DNA of 64,000 bases, from contig CAJTCY010000009.1 of the NCBI GenBank assembly GCA_910575075.1, positions 1 to 64,000 on the forward strand. The letters run 5' to 3'. Below the pieces are notes generated by a model, which was not told where the DNA came from, made no database searches, and saw only the letters and a program-made list of their open reading frames with translations. Of this stretch, positions 43,925-50,966 are shown in pieces; the first letter of the stretch is position 1, and each line of letters opens with the position of its first letter. The DNA comes from Lachnospiraceae bacterium (GTDB lineage Bacteria > Bacillota > Clostridia > Lachnospirales > Lachnospiraceae). The translations under genes were made by a program, and so were the position numbers.

Positions 43925-45331
43925 ATGAAGAAATTTGTGTGTTCTGTCTGCGGTTATGTTTATGAAGGGGAGCGTGCGCCAGAAGAGTGTCCTGTCTGCC
44001 ACCAGCCGGCAGAAAAATTCAGAGAGGAACCTTTAGAGGGCGAGAAGGTCAGTACTATGGATTTGGTCAGCGGAAAGGCAAAAGAACAGGAAGATATTTC
44101 TTCTATGGAATTAAATTATGACAAAAACTTCTATCGTACTGATGAATCCTGCCGCTACATGGAAGAGATTCATCAGATGGCAGTGACAGGCAAGACGATC
44201 AGCGGAGCGATGGGAACCAGAATGGCAATGCCCTCCTGGGATGATATTTTGCTGCTGGGAGCACAGCTGAATCCGGCGCCTCTGGATGAAGAAGATCCGG
44301 TCAGCACGATGACAGTGATTGGAAAACATGCAAAAAGACCAATGATTTTGGATAGCCCTGTGTACATCTCTCACATGTCTTTCGGAGCGTTGTCCAGAGA
44401 AATCAAGGTAGCGCTGGCAAAAGGATCTGCCATGGCCAAGACGGCGATGTGCAGCGGAGAAGGCGGAATTTTGCCGGAAGAACGGGAAGCTTCTTATAAA
44501 TACATATTTGAATATATTCCTAATAAATACAGCGTCACAGACGAGAACCTGCGCAGTGCAGACGCCATTGAAATTAAGATTGGACAAGGGACGAAACCCG
44601 GTATGGGAGGACATTTGCCAGGGGAAAAAGTTACGGCGGAAATTGCTGAGCTTCGTGGGAAGAAGCAGGGGGAAGATGTGCAGAGCCCAAGTAAATTTCC
44701 GGAGTTAAATACCAGAGAAGATCTCAAAGATATGGTAACTATGCTGCGGAACCGTTCGGATGGAAGACCGATAGGAATTAAGATTGCTGCTGGGCGGATT
44801 GAGAGGGATCTGGAGTACTGCGTTTATGCGGAACCGGATTTTATTACCATTGACGGAAGAGGAGGCGCGACTGGCTCCAGTCCATTATTTCTTCGGGAAG
44901 CCACTACGGTTCCTACTGTATATGCATTGTACCGTGCAAGAAAATATCTGGATGCCGTGCGATCTGATATTTCCCTCGTAATTACCGGAGGGCTGCGGGT
45001 GTCAGCGGACGTGGCAAAGGCCCTTGCTATGGGAGCGGATGCAGCGGCGGTGGCCAGCGCGGCGTTGATCGCGGCAGCCTGCCAGCAGTACCGTATCTGC
45101 GGCTCTGGCAATTGTCCGGTAGGAATTGCCACCCAGGATCCGGAATTGAGAAAAAGATTACATGTGGAGCAAGCTGCCCGGCGAGTGGCAAATTACCTGA
45201 ATGTCACCAAGGAAGAACTGAAAACGTTTGCACGGATCACAGGACATGACTGTGTGCATGATTTGAGTGTGGAGGATTTGGTGACAGTGAGCAGGGAGAT
45301 TTCTGAATTTACTAATATTCCTCACGCATAA
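43925..45331 (+). CDS. Rubredoxin-fused glutamate-synthase-like FMN oxidoreductase
   Basis: A 468-residue fusion. Residues 1-35 form a rubredoxin-like iron site ([10 protein letters not shown] ... CPVCHQP). The rest is the FMN-binding GltB-type TIM barrel: [65 protein letters not shown] and a cysteine cluster [20 protein letters not shown] that fits the [3Fe-4S] site of glutamate synthases. The amidotransferase domain is absent, so it is not a complete glutamate synthase; it may transfer electrons from the rubredoxin part to another substrate. AAGGAAGG site; stands alone. Confidence 0.88.
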   Translation: MKKFVCSVCGYVYEGERAPEECPVCHQPAEKFREEPLEGEKVSTMDLVSGKAKEQEDISSMELNYDKNFYRTDESCRYMEEIHQMAVTGKTISGAMGTRMAMPSWDDILLLGAQLNPAPLDEEDPVSTMTVIGKHAKRPMILDSPVYISHMSFGALSREIKVALAKGSAMAKTAMCSGEGGILPEEREASYKYIFEYIPNKYSVTDENLRSADAIEIKIGQGTKPGMGGHLPGEKVTAEIAELRGKKQGEDVQSPSKFPELNTREDLKDMVTMLRNRSDGRPIGIKIAAGRIERDLEYCVYAEPDFITIDGRGGATGSSPLFLREATTVPTVYALYRARKYLDAVRSDISLVITGGLRVSADVAKALAMGADAAAVASAALIAAACQQYRICGSGNCPVGIATQDPELRKRLHVEQAARRVANYLNVTKEELKTFARITGHDCVHDLSVEDLVTVSREISEFTNIPHA

Positions 45332-45427
45332 ATAGAACGTATCGATCTTGATTGATATCAGATAAGGATAAATTAGTGTTTAGTATAGTTACAGAGTGTT
45401 GGAATTGAGGCTGTAATACAGTAGGAA

Positions 45428-45443
45428 ATTGCGAAACTCAGTA
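45428..45443 (+). repeat. ATTGCGAAACTCA repeat, downstream copy
   Basis: ATTGCGAAACTCAGTA, matching 43835-43850 at 15 of 16 positions; together the copies bracket the rubredoxin/GltB-like gene. Confidence 0.45.
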
Positions 45444-45493
45444 ATTGCCTATATACATTTTTTTAATGCCAATAAAGAAAGTCAGGATTAAAT

Positions 45494-45807
45494 ATGATTG
45501 ATTGTAAGGCTGTTGCAGAGGATTCAAACATGATCATTAATGGTTATGCTTTTACGAAAGAAGATAAAAATATAAGGTTGCTGGATATTTTCTGGACTTC
45601 ACGTCATTTTGTACTGTTGAGTGTATGCATGTACATGCAAGTGATAAACAACTTACTGAGGGCGGTTCTGCAAAATTTTTTGTAAAAGAAGATGAGGATA
45701 CTGTACTTCAGAATAAGGGGAAGCTAAATGACAGAGAAATTTTAAAGATCAAGAAATTTATCAAAAAAATTACCGTGAAATGTTTTGAGATGGTCGGAAT
45801 ACAGTAA
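45494..45807 (+). pseudogene. Frameshifted small gene, second half DUF4160-like
   Basis: Frame one encodes a start with INGYAFTKEDKNIRLLDI and then drifts into a hydrophobic stretch and a stop. The overlapping frame from ~45625 continues with HVHASDKQLTEGGSAKFFV, then LQNKGKLNDREILKIKKFIK, resembling DUF4160-type proteins. The two halves read like one ~100-residue gene split by a frameshift with some loss between. The family call is tentative. Confidence 0.45.
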
Positions 45808-45934
45808 AATTGGATTTTATGAAAAATAGAGATTATAAAGCTAAAACTTCTACCAACGGCAGAAGTTTATTATAAGAACTGCCGTTGCATGTCGTTTTCT
45901 TATAAATTTCAAAGAAGATTATCTTCCGAAAAAG

Positions 45935-46345
45935 AAAAGGCGATGGCATTTGACAGACAAAAAGCACTGGTCAATAATTACAAGGTACTTTTTGCAGCAG
46001 AGACAGCCTATGATCAGCTGGCGGCTCAGGCAAACAGGTTTCTGTAGCAGTGGGAAGTAATGTAAAAACCATTTTGCAACAATGCTTTCTATGGATGCAA
46101 AAAGCTAAAAAGTGTGAAAATCAACAGCAAGAGTCTTACCAGCCTTGGAAAGCGTGTATTTTACAAGAATGGAAATTTAAAGACGATCGTCATAATGAGC
46201 AGTAAGTTAAAGAAAGTGGGAAGCAACACATTCTATGGCATTAAGTCGGAAGGCAAAGATTAAGGTGCCTGCTAAGAAAGTAAAAGCGTTTCAAAAGCTC
46301 GTGAAAAATAAAGGACAGAAGAAGACAGTCAAGATTATAAAATAA
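45935..46345 (+). pseudogene. Decayed 3' end of a BspA-type surface protein gene
   Basis: Successive fragments in different frames read ALVNNYKVLFAAETAYDQLA, VAVGSNVKTI, NNAFYGCKKLKSVKINSKSL, GSNTFYGIKS and, after a shift, KIKVPAKKVKAFQKLVKNKG with GQKKTVKIIK and a stop. These match the leucine-rich repeats and typical C-terminus of clostridial BspA-like surface proteins. At least three frameshifts or stops are present. The gap up to 46420 has no other gene. Confidence 0.72.
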
Positions 46346-46419
46346 AAGACGCGGTCTCTTGGTGTATGTTGAAATAATTAAAGCTGAAGCCGTGCACTTG
46401 AACTAGCATGACTGCGGGA

Positions 46420-46463
46420 AATCTGCTATACTAACAGAGTTATTCAGTATAGCAGATTTTTTT
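46420..46463 (+). terminator. Terminator behind the decayed surface-protein gene
   Basis: AATCTGCTATACT (46420-46432) pairs perfectly with AGTATAGCAGATT (46446-46458), followed by a T-run. Confidence 0.85.
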
Positions 46464-46603
46464 CTTATAGGATAGACCTTGTTACGCTAAAGCGTGAAAG
46501 TATCTTTCCTATAAGAGAAATAACAATTATGCGCAGTTCGCAGAGAAGAAGTTGCTGCTTCGCAGCCCGCTCACGCGCGGAGAATGCGAAAAATGCATTT
46601 TTT
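46462..46603 (+). repeat. Dispersed palindromic repeat, copy E (full-length)
   Basis: It begins at the T-run of the preceding terminator: TTCTTATAGGATAGACCTTG ... TCTTTCCTATAAGAGAA, then ATGCGCAGTTCGCAGAGAAG, GCTGC-ttc-GCAGC and AATGCgaaaaatGCATT with a T-run. Almost the same as copy C over ~140 bp. Confidence 0.78.
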
Positions 46604-46689
46604 ATAAAAAATTAAAATAATATGCAATAAAAGTTCTTTCTTTTTTGTTATCTCAGTAACAAACAAAACAAAAAAAGGAGGAATTTACT

Positions 46690-47418
46690 ATGAAACAGAG
46701 AACAGTAAAATCAATTTTAGCAGGAGCATTGGCAATGAGCATGGTGGTTGGAGCGCCGACAGTAACGTTTGCGCAGCAGGTTGATGGAAGCAATACAGCA
46801 ATCGCTGTGGAGACAAGAGCAAAGAAACAGGAAGGAACCAAAGCGCCGGCAAAGATAAAGGCTCAGGAAGTAGGAAAAGTAACCTGCACTTCTGCAGGCA
46901 AGGTGAATATTTCCTTTAAACAGAAAGTGACATACACAGATGCGCTGAGAGCAGTGATCACAGACGAGAGTGGAAGAGAGATTACATGTAAGATAATCAA
47001 GAAGAACAAGAGCCTTCTGACTGTATCTGCAAGCGGTTTGGTAAAGGGGCAGAAATACACCCTTAAGATTGATGGAATACTTGGGAAAGAGTCCGCAGAG
47101 GCAGTTGTGATTGAAAAAGAGTTTACGGCAAAGGGAATGAAAACCCAGAGTAAGGTGGGCAAAGCATCCGTGCAAGGCAAGAATTTTGTGGTTCTGAAAA
47201 TGAAATCAGCAGCGTACTACAAAGATGCAGAAGTAATGGTAAAAGATTCCAGAGGAAATGTCTGCACAGCTAAAATAGTAAAGAAGGCAAAAGGTAATGT
47301 CAAAGTGTGGATAAATGGAATCAAGAAAGGTGAAACATACACCATTACAGTCAACGGTATAAAGACAAAGAAAGAAAAGAACTATGGTTCCATCACCAGG
47401 TCAGTTAAAGTAAAATAA
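46690..47418 (+). CDS. Secreted protein with two Ig-like domains
   Basis: A 242-residue protein with a clear signal peptide (KSILAGALAMSMVVGAPTVTFAQQ). The mature part has two related ~80-residue beta-rich units, each ending in LVKGQKYTLKIDGI or IKKGETYTITVNGI, the look of SbsA/Big-type Ig-like surface domains. It is very rich in lysine, with no anchor motif, and lies just upstream of the ECF sigma gene. An AAAAGGAGG site precedes the ATG. A TTTGTTA-N6-TAACAAA palindrome (46644-46663) lies in the leader. Not a recognised named family. Confidence 0.75.
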   Translation: MKQRTVKSILAGALAMSMVVGAPTVTFAQQVDGSNTAIAVETRAKKQEGTKAPAKIKAQEVGKVTCTSAGKVNISFKQKVTYTDALRAVITDESGREITCKIIKKNKSLLTVSASGLVKGQKYTLKIDGILGKESAEAVVIEKEFTAKGMKTQSKVGKASVQGKNFVVLKMKSAAYYKDAEVMVKDSRGNVCTAKIVKKAKGNVKVWINGIKKGETYTITVNGIKTKKEKNYGSITRSVKVK

Positions 47419-47466
47419 TACTATCTGTGGTGAAGAATCGTCAGATAGACTGAAAGGGGTATCCAA

Positions 47467-48021
47467 ATGCAGCAAACTGCTAAAAAGCGAAAGGTTTATA
47501 TAGACAAAACTCTGTTTGAACGGATTCGTAATGGCGATCAGGATGCGTTTCGAGAGCTGTATGAAATTACATATACACCTCTCTACGCATTCCTCCTTTC
47601 TTATACCCTGAATAGAGAGGACGCACAGGATTTGCTGCAGGATACCTTTATAAAAGTATTTAAAAACTGTCATTTATACCGTGAACAGGGAAATCCAATG
47701 GCATGGATGATGAAAATTGCCAAAAATCTTTTTTTAACACAGTGCCAGAAACAGCGGTCAGATAAAATGAATTATGAAGATGTGGAAAATGAGCTGGGAT
47801 TTGACGATATGACCAATGTTGACAATCGGATGGTATTGGAGAAAATGTTTGAAATTCTTTCTGAGGATGACAGAAATCTGATTATTCTGCATGATGTAAG
47901 CGGTCTAAAACACAGGGAAATTGCCGAAATAATGGGTATGCCGTTAGGGACGGTTCTTGCCCACTATAATAGAGGAATCCGGAAACTGCAGAAGGGATTT
48001 GGTGAGGGTCAGCCAATATGA
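47467..48021 (+). CDS. ECF-type RNA polymerase sigma factor
   Basis: A 184-residue sigma-70-family factor with region 2 (DAFRELYEITYTPLYAFLLS, NREDAQDLLQDTFIKVFKNC) and region 4 (LSEDDRNLIILHDVSGLKHR, EIAEIMGMPLGTVLAHYNRG). No region 3, as in ECF factors. Its stop overlaps the start of the anti-sigma gene (ATGA), so the two are made together. Likely targets are the surface-protein genes around it, and its own operon; this is inferred from position. Confidence 0.94.
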   Translation: MQQTAKKRKVYIDKTLFERIRNGDQDAFRELYEITYTPLYAFLLSYTLNREDAQDLLQDTFIKVFKNCHLYREQGNPMAWMMKIAKNLFLTQCQKQRSDKMNYEDVENELGFDDMTNVDNRMVLEKMFEILSEDDRNLIILHDVSGLKHREIAEIMGMPLGTVLAHYNRGIRKLQKGFGEGQPI

Positions 48022-49592
48022 GAAAAAGCGATATAAAATTGAAAATGCGGGAGGGATTTTCGGAACTGTCACCGGATATATTTGAACAGGTAATGAAGGC
48101 GACAGAGCAGGAAAGACCGAAATTGCAGGAAATGGAAACGGAAAACATAGAAGATCATTTAGAAACTGGGAAGACGGAAGGGCTTAAGAAGAAATGTTTT
48201 TTTGGAAAAGAAAATATTTTTTTAGGTAGCTTTACAAAATATGCAATATCTGCTTGTGCAAGTCTGGCAATTTTTTGTATCTGCCTGTTTGGGATTTTTG
48301 GAAGGGATCAGAATGATATATATTTAATATTGGATATAAATCCCAGTATACAGATTGTAATGAATGATTCATTTCAGGTAAAGCGGCTGCAGGGATTGAA
48401 CCAGGATGGAAGAGATGTTATAAAAAAGCTGAAATGGAATAAAAAAGAACGGATTTTTGATACACTGGACAGTGTAATTGAGGGAGTTGTAAAAGACTCC
48501 TATTTAGAGAGGGACAGCGGGATTTTAGTAACGATTTGCCTGCAGGATTTTGAAATATATGAAGATCTGAAAGACAAAATGGGAAAAAATATAGACCATA
48601 AACTAAAAGAAATAGGGATTTCCGGAGTTATAGCTGCTTTCCAACAGGGAGAAAAGGATTCTGTGCAAAAGGGAAGAACGATACTTGAAACAGAACTTAC
48701 AGAAGTATATGGCATAGATGCCGGGCAAGTACAACAGATGTCTGTGATGGATCTCATTTTTTGCGGTCGTGAATATGGAGTTTCAGGCGTAACTTATTCG
48801 CCGGAATCAGACAAACAGTGGGAAGAGTTTTCTAAACAGAAGAAAGAGCAGGAAGAAAAGGAGAAGCAGGAAGAACAAGAAAAGGCCAAGCCGGAAGATC
48901 CTTCTCCAGATAAAAATAAACCTCAGGAGAAAGAACTGACAGAGGAAAAACCAGAACCTGAGAAAGTCCAGGATAATCAACCCAAACAGAAGGAAACTGA
49001 AGTTGAGAAGAAGAGAGAGAAAGAAAACACGGGCAAAGACATCCAGAATTCTATTCCTGTTCAGCAGCAGGAGAATGCAACACCTTCAGTGCCGGCAGAG
49101 GTTCCTGCATTGACACCGCCTGCAAATAGTGCTGCGCCCAATGAAACCCAGTCAGAATCTAATGTGGATACTTCCGAAGATGACAAAGATAAGAATGTCA
49201 ATAACGGCAAGGGTAAGGACAAGAAAGAAGATAAGAAAAAGGGTAATAAGAAAAAGAAAGATAAGAATGGGAACAGCAAAAATAATAAAAACAAGAATGG
49301 GAACAGCAAAAATAAGAAAGACAAGGACGGTAACAGCAGCGAAAATAAAGAGAAAGACAAGAATGTGAATAACAAAAATAAGAAAGACAAGGACGGCGCC
49401 AGCAGAGAAAACAAGGATAAAGACAAGAACGGGAACAGAGAAAACAAGGATAAAGACAAGAATGGCGCCGGTACTGAAAACAGGGATAAAGACAAGAACG
49501 GCAACAGCAATAACAATAATGGCTCAAGCGAAAGAAAGGATATCAACAAGTCCTCCCCAATTGCTGATAAAATCCTTTTAGAAGATATTTGA
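48018..49592 (+). CDS. RsgI-like membrane anti-sigma factor with low-complexity tail
   Basis: 524 residues. The cytoplasmic part (1-72) would hold the sigma factor. One membrane helix (~73-95) is followed by an RsgI-type extracytoplasmic domain: YLILDINPSIQIVMN, then VKRLQGLNQDGRDVI and a segment to ~265. The Asn108-Pro109 bond lies at the site where RsgI proteins cleave themselves. From ~275 to ~515 comes a highly charged tail, first Glu/Lys/Pro-rich and then repeats of KDKNGN/KDKDG type, which may reach into or bind the cell wall. RsgI normally partners SigI; here the partner is an ECF factor. Confidence 0.85.
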   Translation: MRKSDIKLKMREGFSELSPDIFEQVMKATEQERPKLQEMETENIEDHLETGKTEGLKKKCFFGKENIFLGSFTKYAISACASLAIFCICLFGIFGRDQNDIYLILDINPSIQIVMNDSFQVKRLQGLNQDGRDVIKKLKWNKKERIFDTLDSVIEGVVKDSYLERDSGILVTICLQDFEIYEDLKDKMGKNIDHKLKEIGISGVIAAFQQGEKDSVQKGRTILETELTEVYGIDAGQVQQMSVMDLIFCGREYGVSGVTYSPESDKQWEEFSKQKKEQEEKEKQEEQEKAKPEDPSPDKNKPQEKELTEEKPEPEKVQDNQPKQKETEVEKKREKENTGKDIQNSIPVQQQENATPSVPAEVPALTPPANSAAPNETQSESNVDTSEDDKDKNVNNGKGKDKKEDKKKGNKKKKDKNGNSKNNKNKNGNSKNKKDKDGNSSENKEKDKNVNNKNKKDKDGASRENKDKDKNGNRENKDKDKNGAGTENRDKDKNGNSNNNNGSSERKDINKSSPIADKILLEDI

Positions 49593-49603
49593 ATAGGTGA
49601 ATA

Positions 49604-49639
49604 GGGCGTGTAAGGAATGAACCTTGCACGTCTTATTTT
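49604..49639 (+). terminator. Terminator of the sigma/anti-sigma operon
   Basis: GGCGTGTAAGG (49605-49615) pairs with CCTTGCACGTC (49622-49632) allowing G-U, followed by TTATTTTG. Confidence 0.65.
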
Positions 49640-49690
49640 GTATGTTGAACCTCGCACGAAATTTACTGGTGAAAATCCAGTTACAAGTAA

Positions 49691-49891
49691 TTGTCTACTC
49701 TATTGTTGATTTGTATGTATATAATATTCATACTTTCTGGTATGGGGGTGTATTTGTTTGTACAGAGAGAGGAGGTAAAGAATGAAATAGGAAAGTTTCT
49801 TATAGCAACAATATTAATGTTGGGGCGGCGGGATTGGCTGAAGATATTATTCAGATTGGCAGGAAGTAAAGACTATAACTACAGAAGATAG
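49691..49891 (+). CDS. Possible small membrane protein
   Basis: An open frame of up to 66 codons from a TTG (an ATG is at 49715). It encodes a hydrophobic segment (IIFILSGMGVYLFVQ) followed by REEVKNEIGKFLIATILMLG and a basic end. The composition looks coding and it ends 19 nt before the next gene, but there is no good ribosome binding site for the first codon. Function unknown. Confidence 0.35.
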   Translation: MSTLLLICMYIIFILSGMGVYLFVQREEVKNEIGKFLIATILMLGRRDWLKILFRLAGSKDYNYRR

Positions 49892-49910
49892 GAAGAAAGA
49901 GAGGAAGTAA

Positions 49911-50810
49911 ATGCGCAGATTATTGAGTTTATTTGGCCTGGCATTGATTGCAGTGTTTGTATTTTTCCCAGTAAAAAGTAACGCGTCAGGAAAAAATTTA
50001 TGCCGGACATTGGAGGCGGAGAAATTATACAAATATAACCTGGATCAAAAAGGAAAAAAAGAATCCATAAAAGTAAGTGTTTCAAAAGATGAGCGTAAGA
50101 ACGGTTATACTATAACATACGATATAAAAACAATGGTGACTGTAAATGGCAGAAAAATATACAGTAAATCGTTAAAAGGGCAGGATACTGACAACAATCA
50201 AGTGAAGGTAATGGTGATTGACACAGACAATAAGGATAAGCAGATGGAGCTGCTGATCATAGAAGGAGATATCTCGGAAGGGACGACGGACGGCGGGTTT
50301 TGGACCGCTAACATGGAACATATTTATTATTACAGATATGTCGGTGGAAAAGCGAAACGCGTGCAGGATCTTGCGCCGCTGTTTCGTAAAAGTTTTGCAG
50401 GTATATATAGTCTCCATGGAATGGAGGACGGTTCTTATCTTACCACAAATGGAAAAAACGAGATTTATGCCAGGCTTTGCATAAAAATCGAAAATTTTGA
50501 TTATGTTCATATTAAAATGAAGCTGAATTTAAAAAAAGGGAAATTTGTGAAAACGTCTGCGAAGTTTTACAATCTTATTGATATAGAAGAATCTTATTTT
50601 CGCCCGAAGAAAAACATTACTGTTTATACGAAACCGGGAGGAACGAAGAAAGCTTTTGTTGTGAAAAAGAAAGAAAGCATTTATCTATGCGGTTTATATA
50701 CAGCAAATGGTAAGAAAATGTATTTAAAAGTAAGAAACAACGCTGGTAAGACGGGATATATTGACCCAAAGAAAACGCCTACATATCTTGATGGTACGAA
50801 TCATGTATAG
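49911..50810 (+). CDS. Secreted protein with SH3-like C-terminal domain
   Basis: 299 residues with a signal peptide (RLLSLFGLALIAVFVFFPVK, cleavage after SNA). The central part (KKESIKVSVSKDERKNGYTI, then KVMVIDTDNKDKQMELLI) is a beta-rich domain not recognised. The last ~70 residues (NITVYTKPGGTKKAFVVKKK, then KVRNNAGKTGYIDPKK) look like a bacterial SH3 domain for wall binding. It sits between the sigma operon and a BspA-like gene. GAGGAAG site before the ATG. Confidence 0.7.
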   Translation: MRRLLSLFGLALIAVFVFFPVKSNASGKNLCRTLEAEKLYKYNLDQKGKKESIKVSVSKDERKNGYTITYDIKTMVTVNGRKIYSKSLKGQDTDNNQVKVMVIDTDNKDKQMELLIIEGDISEGTTDGGFWTANMEHIYYYRYVGGKAKRVQDLAPLFRKSFAGIYSLHGMEDGSYLTTNGKNEIYARLCIKIENFDYVHIKMKLNLKKGKFVKTSAKFYNLIDIEESYFRPKKNITVYTKPGGTKKAFVVKKKESIYLCGLYTANGKKMYLKVRNNAGKTGYIDPKKTPTYLDGTNHV

Positions 50811-50966
50811 AAACTGGTTTTGAAGCGGTTTTCATAGTAGCAGAAAAGAAAAATTAAAATTTGAGTTACGATGAAAAGGTGAGAGGATTCTGCAGATCCT
50901 GAAAAAAGGCGTAGATTTTGGTGAGGGGAAAGTAAAGGAAGTAAAAACCAGAAACGGAGGACTTTT

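Noticed and set aside
49061-49657. Leucine/serine-rich minus-strand frame opposite the anti-sigma tail
   Set aside because: An artefact of the low-complexity AAG/GAC repeats; no ribosome site or family match.
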